A stretch of 64,000 bases of DNA from Bacillota bacterium (GTDB lineage: Bacteria > Bacillota > Clostridia > Saccharofermentanales > DTU023), in contig JAKPXB010000043.1 of NCBI GenBank assembly GCA_029570375.1, positions 97,850-161,849 of the forward strand. The letters are read 5' to 3'. The position numbers and the translations under genes are program-made. This document shows positions 24,348 through 31,758 of the stretch, in pieces (position 1 is the first letter of the stretch; each line of letters starts with the position of its first letter). The notes beneath the pieces were generated by a model. The model made no database searches and was not told the origin of the DNA. It saw only the letters and a program-made list of their open reading frames with translations.

Positions 24348-25479
24348 ATTTTACCCCGCCTTTCCAACGTCGCGTAACCTCGTTTTCAATATGCACGACT
24401 CTCGTGCTTCCGAAGTCATAGCCGATGTCGCCGCCGTAAACGACGATGGCAGAAGGATGCAGGCGTTTCATCGCTTCGTCCATGCCGGCATTCCAGATCG
24501 CTTTTGCCTTTTCATCTTGCTTGACGCCGATGGTGGACACGCTCACTGTGCCGCCGGACTCGATGCCGTCGAAGCAGAATGCGAAGGTCTCCGGTTCCGC
24601 CCATGAGAGCGTTGGGATCACCGTAATTCCGTAATCCTGCATCATCTGCCCGATCAGACGGCTTCGGTAGATATTCCACACCTTCATGGCCAGCGGCATG
24701 TTCATATACAGCGAAAAATCCGGCGTCAGCACACAATCAAAAGCTGAGAGCTTTTCAAGGTAAAGCGCCGGACGCCTCCAGATTCTCTCAAACTGATAGT
24801 CGTCAAGATAAAAATGAATGCCGGCATCATACTCATCGGACGTCAGCATGTAATTAAACCCGATTAACCGCTCCGGAATATGCTGTGTCGCTTCCAGCGT
24901 CGGCATCTGGTACATCCCGGCGACACGAGAAGGGTCATAGTCATAGAGCCTGTACAGAGTTATTGTTTTCTCCCGCTCGTCCCCGTAATAAAGGCGTTCC
25001 GTTTGTTCGCTGGCATCGCCCTCAAAACGGCTGTCCTCGTCTTCGCCTGTATCCAGTGTGCTGTTTGAAGAGGAACGCGAATTTTGGCCATCTGTAAAGC
25101 TCAGGTTTGATGTGTCAAGATCAAAGCCGAAGTCTCCCATATCAAAAGAGAATGACAATTCTTGCAATTCTTTTTCAAGCTTCCCAAGGTCCCATGTCGC
25201 CTCCTCGCTCACCCTGTTGTCGGCAAGCCTGAACGCCTTAATCTGCTCATCGGTCAAATCCTCGGCAACAATACAAGGCACCGTCTTCATTTTCAGCTGC
25301 TTTGCCGCCTTGAGACGTGTGTGTCCGGTGACAATCACCATGCTTCTGTCAACCACGATCGGCACCTTGAACCCGAATTCGCGAATGCTCGCCTTTACCG
25401 CTTCCACGGCATGATCATTCACGCGAGGATTGTTCGGATACGGTTTTAGCTTATTGACCGCGATCTCCTGAATTTGCAT
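24337..25479 (-). CDS. ParB-like nuclease domain fused to DUF4417
   Basis: This is a 380-aa protein. ATG 25479 ('MQIQEIAVNKLKPYPNNPR') follows GGGAGG and is preferred to the listed start. Residues 1-110 form a ParB/Srx-type domain with 'NPRVND' and 'VTGHTRLKAAKQL'. An acidic Ser-rich linker (about 145-185) leads to a DUF4417 domain ('MYQMPTLEA', 'FDCVLTPDFSLYMNMP', 'YGGDIGYDFG'). Proteins of this type lie just before terminase genes in Firmicute phages. CTP-dependent DNA binding or nuclease action is known for the ParB fold, but the combined role is unknown. Confidence 0.8.
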   Translation of the reverse strand: MQIQEIAVNKLKPYPNNPRVNDHAVEAVKASIREFGFKVPIVVDRSMVIVTGHTRLKAAKQLKMKTVPCIVAEDLTDEQIKAFRLADNRVSEEATWDLGKLEKELQELSFSFDMGDFGFDLDTSNLSFTDGQNSRSSSNSTLDTGEDEDSRFEGDASEQTERLYYGDEREKTITLYRLYDYDPSRVAGMYQMPTLEATQHIPERLIGFNYMLTSDEYDAGIHFYLDDYQFERIWRRPALYLEKLSAFDCVLTPDFSLYMNMPLAMKVWNIYRSRLIGQMMQDYGITVIPTLSWAEPETFAFCFDGIESGGTVSVSTIGVKQDEKAKAIWNAGMDEAMKRLHPSAIVVYGGDIGYDFGSTRVVHIENEVTRRWKGGVKCGW

Positions 25480-25500
25480 CGCCGCCTCCCTTCCTCTCTC

Positions 25501-25567
25501 TGTGCGAAGACAGCGGCAGGGCAGGGCCATGCGAGGAGTCGCACATGAGCTGTCTTACGCCTGCCCT
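25501..25567 (-). promoter_or_regulatory. Pseudoknot-capable leader before the ParB-DUF4417 gene
   Basis: AAGACAGC (25507-25514) pairs with GCTGTCTT (25549-25556). AGGGCAGG inside that loop pairs with CCTGCCCT outside it (25560-25567), giving an H-type pseudoknot. An inner hairpin TGCGA-ggag-TCGCA competes with TGTGCGA/TCGCACA. It ends about 20 nt before the start codon region. Confidence 0.45.
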
Positions 25568-25575
25568 TTCACCGC

Positions 25576-25601
25576 ATGAAAAAACCGCCCGGAGGCGGTT
25601 T
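25576..25601 (-). terminator. Terminator after the DUF3800 gene
   Basis: On the minus strand, AAACCGCC-TCCG-GGCGGTTTTTT. It separates the AT-rich DUF3800 cargo from the packaging genes. Confidence 0.8.
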
Positions 25602-25640
25602 GTGTGTTGAGCGCACAGAATTTATCAGAATTTTATCATG

Positions 25641-26324
25641 CTATGGTAATAGACTAAAAAACACTTTATCTTCAATCTCATGCAATTTATTCGCTCTTGC
25701 GAGGTAGTAAATTCTGTTAGCTACAATGTCCGCCATGCGAATTGCTGTTGTGCTCTCCGAATTCCGATATGCGACCGTTATACCTTGCATTTGAGGACAT
25801 ATGGGAGGGAAAAACTTCTGCCAATCTTCATTGAAAGTTCCGTATTTGAATTCCATCAAAAGGCCTTCTTGGAGTTCATATCTTCCATCCGTCGCCGTTG
25901 TATGTTCATCGCAGACCACATGGATGTTATCAATTTCGCTCAGATTGATTATCCCCCTATCACTCATCTGTAACAGAGCTTTTTTCAACCCAATCTTGTA
26001 CGCATAATCTAAGTAACGCTGCTTCGATTTTTTGTGGTAATAAATACTCTTCAAAATTCTCTTTTGATTTATAACAACGCCGAATTTTATTACATCGTTC
26101 ATCGAACGGAATAATTTGCCCTTATGCTTATTAGACAACGTGCAAGCTTTTAGCTCGCCACTAAGACAGGATCTGTTACGCATCGATCTTTCAACAGAAA
26201 TGTATTTCCTAACACCCTTATCTCGAGATGTCTTGGATAAAAATATTACGCCGCCAAACACAAAAATTTGATTATGAACGTAATCAAATACCCCGGATTC
26301 ATCAGAATAAACAAAAAGATCCAT
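25641..26324 (-). CDS. DUF3800 domain protein
   Basis: This 227-aa protein opens with 'MDLFVYSDESGVFDYVHNQI', the DUF3800 signature with the acidic 'DESG', and later has 'IHVVCDEHTT' and 'IRMADIVANRIYY' (another acidic residue after Met-Ala). The fold is RNase H-like and catalytic acids are retained. The gene is clearly more AT-rich than the phage core and stands alone between two terminators. DUF3800 proteins are frequent on mobile elements; a nuclease or defence role is inferred. Confidence 0.82.
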   Translation of the reverse strand: MDLFVYSDESGVFDYVHNQIFVFGGVIFLSKTSRDKGVRKYISVERSMRNRSCLSGELKACTLSNKHKGKLFRSMNDVIKFGVVINQKRILKSIYYHKKSKQRYLDYAYKIGLKKALLQMSDRGIINLSEIDNIHVVCDEHTTATDGRYELQEGLLMEFKYGTFNEDWQKFFPPICPQMQGITVAYRNSESTTAIRMADIVANRIYYLARANKLHEIEDKVFFSLLP

Positions 26325-26335
26325 ACTTCCCCATT

Positions 26336-26356
26336 AAAAAGCCGCCTTTCGGCGGC
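26336..26356 (-). terminator. Terminator upstream of the DUF3800 gene
   Basis: On the minus strand, GCCGCC-GAAA-GGCGGC is followed by TTTTT. It ends the transcript of the small genes at 26594-26993. Confidence 0.8.
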
Positions 26357-26570
26357 CCTCACGGCTGGCAACATTACATGTCGCTTAAACGTCAATTCAG
26401 TCCCGCGAGTGTACAGCATGGTTCCCCATCTGCATTTAGAGGATAGCATGAACAACCTTTGTTTTCAAGTGTTAAATTTCTGTTCTTACAAAAAAGCAGA
26501 CGCCCCTGCTCCGGACCGCCTGCTCTAGACACCTTTGTTAGCTTATATAATACCACAGATCGAACACGAC

Positions 26571-26600
26571 ATTTTATGACATTTTATGACATTTTATGAC
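26571..26600 (+). repeat. Three tandem 10-bp repeats ATTTTATGAC
   Basis: There are three exact copies plus a partial GAC before and AT after. They cover the stop region of the 26594-26791 gene and the following spacer. No role is visible. Confidence 0.8.
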
Positions 26601-26791
26601 ATGTTTTCGAGTTTTTCCCTTCTTTCGGCAATCATTGCCTCTAATTCCTGTAGGTCTTCTTCGGTCGCTTTATCACGGATAAAGCGCCGTGAAGAGGATC
26701 TGTCGGTGAGATAGCGACGGTGTTCTTTGTTTTTTTCTCGCCAACGCCTGTCTGCTTCCGGATTGTACACCGCTTTTCGTTTTTTCTGCAT
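26594..26791 (-). CDS. Small basic phage protein
   Basis: This 65-aa highly charged helical protein ('KKRKAVYNPEADRRWREKNKEHRRYL', shown here as its N-terminal course) has a conserved-looking 'RRFIRDKATEEDLQELEAMIAERRE' end. Similar short proteins occur near the late regulators of Firmicute siphoviruses. Function unknown; the charge suggests nucleic-acid contact. Confidence 0.65.
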   Translation of the reverse strand: MQKKRKAVYNPEADRRWREKNKEHRRYLTDRSSSRRFIRDKATEEDLQELEAMIAERREKLENMS

Positions 26792-26873
26792 TTGTCCTCC
26801 CGCTTGCCATGTGTTAGAATACTGGTGGGTGTGGCAAGCGCACCCACCGTATTGTTTCTTTGAGGCCCTTCCG

Positions 26874-26993
26874 CTAGCTATTTAGGAGGGCTTCAATCTT
26901 TTTGATAGCTTCTTCTCGGCTTTCCGCACTTCTTATGATCTCGATGACCATTCTGAGGACCGTGCGGAACTGTTCGTTTGTCATACCACTCAT
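26874..26993 (-). CDS. Very small phage protein (39 aa)
   Basis: This gene is below the ORF-track cutoff. It encodes 39 residues, beginning 'MSGMTNEQFRTVLRMVIEII' and ending 'AIKKIEALLNS'. AAGGAAACGAC gives a ribosome site directly before the ATG. The amphipathic helical pattern and the place downstream of the ArpU-like gene match small conserved phage proteins. It is the first gene after the promoter at 27052-27080. Confidence 0.7.
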   Translation of the reverse strand: MSGMTNEQFRTVLRMVIEIIRSAESREEAIKKIEALLNS

Positions 26994-27051
26994 GTCGTTT
27001 CCTTTCTAGGCCTTGCCTTCCGTATTCGCTAGCTCTTGTCTAACTGTCTTT

Positions 27052-27080
27052 ATTATCCCATAGTTACGCCACTATGTCAA
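27052..27080 (-). promoter_or_regulatory. Strong promoter with a palindrome in its spacer
   Basis: On the minus strand, TTGACA is 17 bp from GATAAT. The inverted repeat CATAGT-TACGCC-ACTATG (27059-27076) lies almost wholly between the two boxes, so a bound repressor would block polymerase. It drives the 39-aa gene and possibly the genes beyond. Confidence 0.7.
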
Positions 27081-27109
27081 GCGAAAAAGTGTTGTCATTT
27101 GCACAGATT

Positions 27110-27658
27110 TTAGCCGTTCGTTTTGTGCAAATTGTCAGTAAATACGTTTAAAGCATCATCGTGGAGTCTCTGCGCATGTCGAACACTGAAATTCAGTGCT
27201 CTTGAAATCGCGCCGTAGGTCATTCCCTGTATATAGCGATACTTAAGAAGTAGTGCATGCTCCGGCTCACAATAAGCGTCGATCTCCGCTTCGATCGTCC
27301 GGCAAAGCTCCGCATTCCGCTCGATCCTACGCTCGTACTCTACCACCTGATCCAGCAGGGCGACAAGGTGCTTCTCGCCGCTTTTGTAGTCGCGTGTGCC
27401 GGGGCGAACGCGAGGGATGTGAAGAACGGGAACAGAGACATCTGACGGCGTGGGCTTTGGCTTCCCTGCCTCTTTACGTCCTTCGATCGTCTCTGTAACA
27501 CAATCCCCCGTCCAGCCGCCCGTGGTCGCGCCAACGGCATGCGTGCAGGAAGTCATCTGCTCACGCAAGGTCTCGATACGCTGTCGGCAGTACTTTGTGT
27601 CTCGAACGGCACGCTGATACTCCTCCAGCCGCTCACGGGCGCGGTCTTGATCGGTCAT
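27110..27658 (-). CDS. ArpU/RinA-like late transcription regulator
   Basis: This is a 182-aa protein. The N-terminal half is coiled coil with an unusual Gly/Thr/Pro-rich insert (about residues 40-90). The C-terminal half ends with a sigma-region-4-like helix-turn-helix, 'LLLKYRYIQGMTYGAISRAL' followed by 'FSVRHAQRLHDDAL'. That C-terminus is the hallmark of ArpU/RinA/DUF1492 regulators, which turn on packaging and late genes. Its position just before the late region agrees. Confidence 0.83.
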   Translation of the reverse strand: MTDQDRARERLEEYQRAVRDTKYCRQRIETLREQMTSCTHAVGATTGGWTGDCVTETIEGRKEAGKPKPTPSDVSVPVLHIPRVRPGTRDYKSGEKHLVALLDQVVEYERRIERNAELCRTIEAEIDAYCEPEHALLLKYRYIQGMTYGAISRALNFSVRHAQRLHDDALNVFTDNLHKTNG

Positions 27659-27660
27659 GT

Positions 27661-27834
27661 TTAGTCAACCTCTAGCTCCTTGTCGTCCATCAAAAGCGGA
27701 CACGATACCCACATGCTGACCTCATCCAGAAAATAGTTACTGTCCTCGTTAGCGCAGATTCTGTACAATTTGCCGCGGTTTGTCTCGACGATGTGCGCAA
27801 ACACGCAGTCGGAGCAACCAAAGTCTTTACTCAC
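27661..27834 (-). CDS. Small Cys-containing phage protein
   Basis: This is a 57-aa protein. The listed ORF starts inside the upstream gene; GTG 27834, 5 nt after GGAGG, is preferred ('VSKDFGCSDCVFAHI'). It has a CxxC near the N-terminus and two later Cys, so a metal site is possible. It follows the zinc-ribbon-like gene by 1 nt. Function unknown. Confidence 0.6.
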   Translation of the reverse strand: MSKDFGCSDCVFAHIVETNRGKLYRICANEDSNYFLDEVSMWVSCPLLMDDKELEVD

Positions 27835-27835
27835 A

Positions 27836-28021
27836 TTAGCCTCCACCTGTTTTTCCGCAGTGCGGACAATAATTCTCCCATTCGTCGTTCCTCGTTGGTA
27901 TTGAGTGCCAGCCCTCATCTCGCATTGCTTCTATCGCTTCTCCCCAAGTATCGCAAGGCGGCAAGTAATCACCACAGCTGTCGCAGTATGCTGTGTACTT
28001 TCTGTATTCTTTAAGGATCAT
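27836..28021 (-). CDS. Zinc-ribbon-like small phage protein
   Basis: This 61-aa protein has two CxxC knuckles ('YCDSCGDYLPP' and 'YCPHCGKTGGG') flanking an acidic helix, which predicts a small zinc ribbon. It overlaps the upstream nuclease gene by 11 nt. It may be an adaptor or DNA-binding accessory; nothing more specific is supported. Confidence 0.65.
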   Translation of the reverse strand: MILKEYRKYTAYCDSCGDYLPPCDTWGEAIEAMRDEGWHSIPTRNDEWENYCPHCGKTGGG

Positions 28022-28370
28022 TTTTTCTCTCCTCTACTTCGTCATCAAGTACCTTCCCCGCTTCCCACTCGCGGTATAGCTCCATCCAGTCGTCTATATC
28101 CATCGTGACAAGCCAGCGGCAGTGATTCTTACGGTGGAACACAGCGGGCAGGCTATCGATGCGAGCATCGCTTTTCGCTTGAGCCATCGCGTCGTACAGA
28201 TTAAGACGCTCAACGCGCTTGACCTCAATGTGGATTCCCGGCAAGCCAATCACATCCGCGTCTCCGGAGGCTCCGCTATATTGCTGCCCTCTCCTGCAGT
28301 CGTAGCCGTGCTCTCTGAGGATTCCGGCCAGCTCGCGCTCGCCGCGAGCACCTTTTGCTCTGCTGTTCAT
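28011..28370 (-). CDS. PDDEXK nuclease, Holliday-junction-resolvase-like
   Basis: This 119-aa protein has the PD-(D/E)xK layout: 'GARGERELAGILREHGY' (Glu), 'GASGDADVIGLPGIHIEVKR' (Asp and Glu-x-Lys) and a helix with 'LYDAMAQAKSD'. This matches archaeal-type Hjc/VRR-like phage nucleases used in recombination or replication. It overlaps the replication gene by 4 nt and lies in the recombination module. Resolvase activity is inferred from the family. Confidence 0.78.
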   Translation of the reverse strand: MNSRAKGARGERELAGILREHGYDCRRGQQYSGASGDADVIGLPGIHIEVKRVERLNLYDAMAQAKSDARIDSLPAVFHRKNHCRWLVTMDIDDWMELYREWEAGKVLDDEVEERKNDP

Positions 28371-29392
28371 GGCGAACCTCCTTGAGCCGTTTCAAGCCGC
28401 GGCAAACGAAATGAGAACGTTTCGTCTTGATCGCTATAGTTTGAATCAATATCGGGAGTAAAATTGTTGCGATTGTCGCGCAGGCCACGCTTGTCGCCTT
28501 GTGTTTTCCCCTTGCTTCGATCGAACTTGCGCTGTCGATCTGCAACAGCGTCCATGGAAAATGCTTTATCTTTCTCAAGATTGTCGAGAATCGATTTCAC
28601 GTATCTCCAATTCCTCGCATTACTCGCTGCCGCTTCATTGATCGCGTACAGCATCACGTCGGGCTCCATGCCTTTTTTTTGGAGTACGTCCATGTGAGCA
28701 ATGACGATGGTTGATGGGACAGGGTCGATCTCTCTAGCGTACAAGGCGATCACACGAGACAAAGGATCGCTGTCAACATCTGGCGGATGTGAATCACCTT
28801 GCTTAACATTCTCTCGCGCACGCGCATGCGCGCTAGTACCACTACTAAGTTCAGTTCTGTTCAGTTCATTAGCATCGCTTCGCATCGATTCGCATTGCGG
28901 TTGCTTTGCGCTTGGTATGCGCTCGCTATGCGTTCGCATTGCGGTTGCACAACTGTTACATTCTTCTGCATTACGGACGCTTGCCTTTGTCGCGCCTTTT
29001 TCTGCGACCTCTTTGCGCCTTTTGTTCCAACGAGCATTGGCCGACTCTCTAGCTTTGCGCGATTTTTCTTCTGCCTCGGCATCAATGATTTTCATCCGCC
29101 TAATGAGCGACGGAGAGTAAAAGTACTCCCCGTCACGCTCAAAAAGTCCGTATTCAATTGCTCGGTCGACAAAACCTTTGATGTCGCACTTAGCAGACGT
29201 CTGTCCACGTATAGCAGTGAAAGTCATGTCACCATACGGAAGACTAAGTTCATCCTCCGGGAACATTCTTTCGAGAAGCACCCAAAATAAACCGTATGCC
29301 TCAAATCCAAACTCATTAACCAAGGCACTGATTTTTAGATCACTGAGTGCGTCAATATCGTGTACTAGGTAATAACTGTCGCCAACTGCCAT
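28367..29392 (-). CDS. Replication initiation protein (Lin1244/Lin1753-type N-terminus, DnaD-like)
   Basis: This is a 341-aa protein. ATG 29392 follows AGGTG and is preferred to the GTG at 29401. The N-terminal domain 'YYLVHDIDALSDLKISALVN' and 'FGFEAYGLFWVLLERMF' matches the winged-helix DUF4373 (Lin1244) family. A low-complexity middle has clustered Arg/Ser/Asn. The C-terminal 'VIALYAREIDPVPSTIVIAH' and 'NEAAASNARNWRYVKSIL' form a DnaD/DnaB_2 domain. It would bind the phage origin and recruit host helicase. Confidence 0.82.
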   Translation of the reverse strand: MAVGDSYYLVHDIDALSDLKISALVNEFGFEAYGLFWVLLERMFPEDELSLPYGDMTFTAIRGQTSAKCDIKGFVDRAIEYGLFERDGEYFYSPSLIRRMKIIDAEAEEKSRKARESANARWNKRRKEVAEKGATKASVRNAEECNSCATAMRTHSERIPSAKQPQCESMRSDANELNRTELSSGTSAHARARENVKQGDSHPPDVDSDPLSRVIALYAREIDPVPSTIVIAHMDVLQKKGMEPDVMLYAINEAAASNARNWRYVKSILDNLEKDKAFSMDAVADRQRKFDRSKGKTQGDKRGLRDNRNNFTPDIDSNYSDQDETFSFRLPRLETAQGGSP

Positions 29393-29431
29393 AATTAGCA
29401 CCTATCTTTCCTGGCATTCATTTTTGAATTT

Positions 29432-29560
29432 CTAAAAATCGAACGGTAAGCTTGTGTCGTCGTCAGCTTGACCTGTTTTCGTCGTTGTTGTCTCGACGCG
29501 ATCGTCCGCCTTCCGCGTCTCACAGAATTCGACCTCGTTGACAATGATCTCTGTCGTTTG
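29432..29560 (-). pseudogene. C-terminal remnant of a phage SSB protein
   Basis: Directly after the TGA of the 29561-29914 gene, and in the same frame, 42 codons read 'TEIIVNEVEFCETRK', then a Thr-rich linker and 'DDDTSLPFDF'. That is the last OB-fold strand, linker and acidic tip of a single-stranded DNA-binding protein. The OB fold itself is missing and no start codon is present. It is probably the relic of a deletion that fused an ssb gene to the upstream gene. The tip is preserved, so read-through or recent decay are both possible. Confidence 0.7.
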
Positions 29561-29914
29561 TCATCTCGCATACGCGTCAAGGCTCATCTGTACCGGCTTG
29601 CGATTGACCTTGAGCCAATGCTCGATGGCTTTAACTGTCTGCAATCTTTCTGTCGCCTGACCGCGCATCATGAGCATGTAGCGCTCAGCTTCGGCAATGT
29701 CAACCGGGTCGTTCTCGTCCGGGATAAAATAGCCTCCGGATGACATGGAAACGATCGGGTGTCCGTATTCTCGAAGCTGCCTGATGTATTCTTGCGTCTG
29801 ACGCTCGGACACACCGGCCATTTGCGCAACGTCGCGCAGATTCCTCGCATACTTGCTCCCTTTCGGGATGCAACGGATGATCAGCTTACAGTGATTGTTA
29901 GGCAATTCAAGCAT
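29561..29914 (-). CDS. Helix-turn-helix phage protein
   Basis: This 117-aa protein contains 'LRDVAQMAGVSERQTQEYIRQLREYG' (a winged-helix DNA-binding motif, residues about 25-50) followed by 'MSSGGYFIPDENDP', a wing-like hairpin. It sits between RecT and the SSB remnant. It could control early genes or act at the origin; no exact family is known to me. Confidence 0.7.
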   Translation of the reverse strand: MLELPNNHCKLIIRCIPKGSKYARNLRDVAQMAGVSERQTQEYIRQLREYGHPIVSMSSGGYFIPDENDPVDIAEAERYMLMMRGQATERLQTVKAIEHWLKVNRKPVQMSLDAYAR

Positions 29915-29931
29915 AAGTTCCTCCGCCTTTC

Positions 29932-30852
29932 CTACCCGAAGAACGCCTGTTCGATATCGATTTGGTCTCCCGCGTCGAACGGCAACGGCCCTTCTTCCGC
30001 TTCAGCAGCATCAGGGATAAACATAGGCTCTTTTGTGTAGGGTGAAGTCTCTTCTTCGGCCGGAGTCACATCTTTGAAGATGGCATCTTCGGAGGATTCG
30101 ACGTAATCGACAGACCCGTCATCACGGATCGCGCCCATGTCGCTCGAGAAAGCCTGCTGCATCTCAATAGACATCAAGCCCCATTTGCTGATGAGCTGCC
30201 GGAGCATCGTTTTTTGTGCCATCGCGTCAAAGTTCTTGCTCCAGAAAGTGTATGCGCGGTTGTTGGCCAGATCAGAAGCGTAGCCTTGGCTGTACATCTT
30301 CGCGTGGGCGATCATCTGTTCTTTGCTCCAATAGAGCTCTTTTCTGAAGCCGTTCAGAAGCTCAAAATAGGCGTAATACCCGATGGTCTCAGCCTTTTCT
30401 CTTGCGAGAGGATCCAAGATCGCTTTGAACTCTCCCTTCTGACGGAATGGATCGTAGCTCACCAGTTCGCCTTCCTTGACACAGATCACGTCGATGTCTC
30501 GATACTGTCCTGACCGGATCGCGAGCTGGATGTATCCCTTATAGCCCAACTGGAATTGAGCAACTTTCATTCTTCGCTTGTTGTCGTTGTACGGCACCAT
30601 GTAAAACTGCCCCAACTGCGGTGACGGGCTGAGCTTCAATGCCTCTCCCAACAGTGCGGCCGACAGGATCGACGAATAATCGCATTGAGCCAATTGCGGG
30701 TTCGTGCCGACAGCGGTCACGATGGAAGTAATGAACCGGTCGCCATCTTTGCCGGCAACGATGTCGTAAACCTTCTGTTTAACTGCTGGCAACGCCATGA
30801 ACGTTGAAAAAGACTGTTTCTGTGTCGCGATTGCATTTCTGTTGTTTGCCAT
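29932..30852 (-). CDS. recT: RecT single-strand annealing protein
   Basis: This 306-aa protein matches RecT throughout. It has 'NPQLAQCDYSSILSAALLGEALKLSPSP' (quoted as two motifs: the Cys-rich turn and 'LKLSP'), 'QFQLGYKGYIQLAIRSGQY' and 'FWSKNFDAMAQKTMLRQL'. These belong to the RecT core that anneals complementary strands. It pairs with the YqaJ-type exonuclease encoded two genes upstream. The C-terminal 60 residues are acidic and variable. It lies with only 17 nt before the next gene. Confidence 0.93.
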   Translation of the reverse strand: MANNRNAIATQKQSFSTFMALPAVKQKVYDIVAGKDGDRFITSIVTAVGTNPQLAQCDYSSILSAALLGEALKLSPSPQLGQFYMVPYNDNKRRMKVAQFQLGYKGYIQLAIRSGQYRDIDVICVKEGELVSYDPFRQKGEFKAILDPLAREKAETIGYYAYFELLNGFRKELYWSKEQMIAHAKMYSQGYASDLANNRAYTFWSKNFDAMAQKTMLRQLISKWGLMSIEMQQAFSSDMGAIRDDGSVDYVESSEDAIFKDVTPAEEETSPYTKEPMFIPDAAEAEEGPLPFDAGDQIDIEQAFFG

Positions 30853-30854
30853 GA

Positions 30855-31736
30855 TTATTTGTCCTCCTTAATCTGTAAGTAAGAGATTTTATTTACTTGT
30901 AAGAATTTCGACAGCTGCATCAGCTGATCGCGTGTGCCGGTAACCTCGAATCGAAGCGTGTAGAGTCGAAGCTTTTCTTCTTCTTTCGATTCTTCCTTCA
31001 GCTCTTCTTTCTTCGCTTTCCCGGCCTCTTCAATAAGCTTCGCTTGCGCTTCGCGCTCGGCGGCTCTGCGCTCTTGCTCCGCTTGCCGCTCGGCTTCAAA
31101 ACGCGCTTTCTGTTCGGCGGTTTCCTTAAGTTGCTGTCCTTTGGCAAGTGCCTGTTGCAAGTCAAGTGTCTGACCGAGAACCTGACGCATCTCAAAAGCG
31201 TAAGGGCTCCCCATTTCGTCAATCACCTTGAGAGCCTCACAAACGCGATTTAACGCGTTATCGATCTCCTCAGTAATCTGTGACATGGATTTGCTTACAT
31301 TGCCGTATTCGGCTTTTTCGAGGCTCTCCCAGGCAATGAATCCCGTGAGATTTAACTCTTCCGCTTTTTCGTCGAAATAGGCCTCGCATTCGGCGAATTT
31401 CTCTATTCGGCTTTGCTCGTCATAGGACTTGATCTGTTTGTCGATGGCTTCGATCGGTTCGTCGACAAGGGCCGTTAGTTCTTTTACCTTCTTCTCAAAA
31501 TCGAGATACGGCGTCATGATCTGATTTTTGACTTCTTTGCGCTTGTCCTCGATCGCTGTTCTGAAACGGCGCAGATCGGCGAGTGTGCGTTTGCCGTCTT
31601 TGACGGTTTCAGGTGTAAAAACCAAGTGTCTGTATTTCTCGAGTTCGTTCGTGAGAGCTGTTTTGAGCTCGTCATGATTCCACTCAATCGCTTTCACGAA
31701 GTCTTCAGGTGTTGGGGAATAAATCACTAATTCCAT
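30855..31736 (-). CDS. DUF1351 protein (recombination-associated)
   Basis: This 293-aa protein is mostly helical and charged. The opening 'PTPEDFVKAIEWNHDELKTAL' and 'RHLVFTPETVKDGKRTLADL' match DUF1351, which usually lies between YqaJ exonuclease and RecT in Gram-positive phages. A long coiled coil at about 175-250 (Ala/Glu/Lys/Arg) is followed by a beta-alpha C-terminal domain ending in 'LQIKEDK'. It is thought to help recombination or replication; the mechanism is not known. Confidence 0.85.
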   Translation of the reverse strand: MELVIYSPTPEDFVKAIEWNHDELKTALTNELEKYRHLVFTPETVKDGKRTLADLRRFRTAIEDKRKEVKNQIMTPYLDFEKKVKELTALVDEPIEAIDKQIKSYDEQSRIEKFAECEAYFDEKAEELNLTGFIAWESLEKAEYGNVSKSMSQITEEIDNALNRVCEALKVIDEMGSPYAFEMRQVLGQTLDLQQALAKGQQLKETAEQKARFEAERQAEQERRAAEREAQAKLIEEAGKAKKEELKEESKEEEKLRLYTLRFEVTGTRDQLMQLSKFLQVNKISYLQIKEDK

Positions 31737-31758
31737 TAAGTTGTTCTCCTTTAGCTAA

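Noticed and set aside
26246-26455. 69-aa ORF between the DUF3800 gene and the small phage genes
   Set aside because: It runs through the terminator hairpin at 26341 and has no ribosome site.
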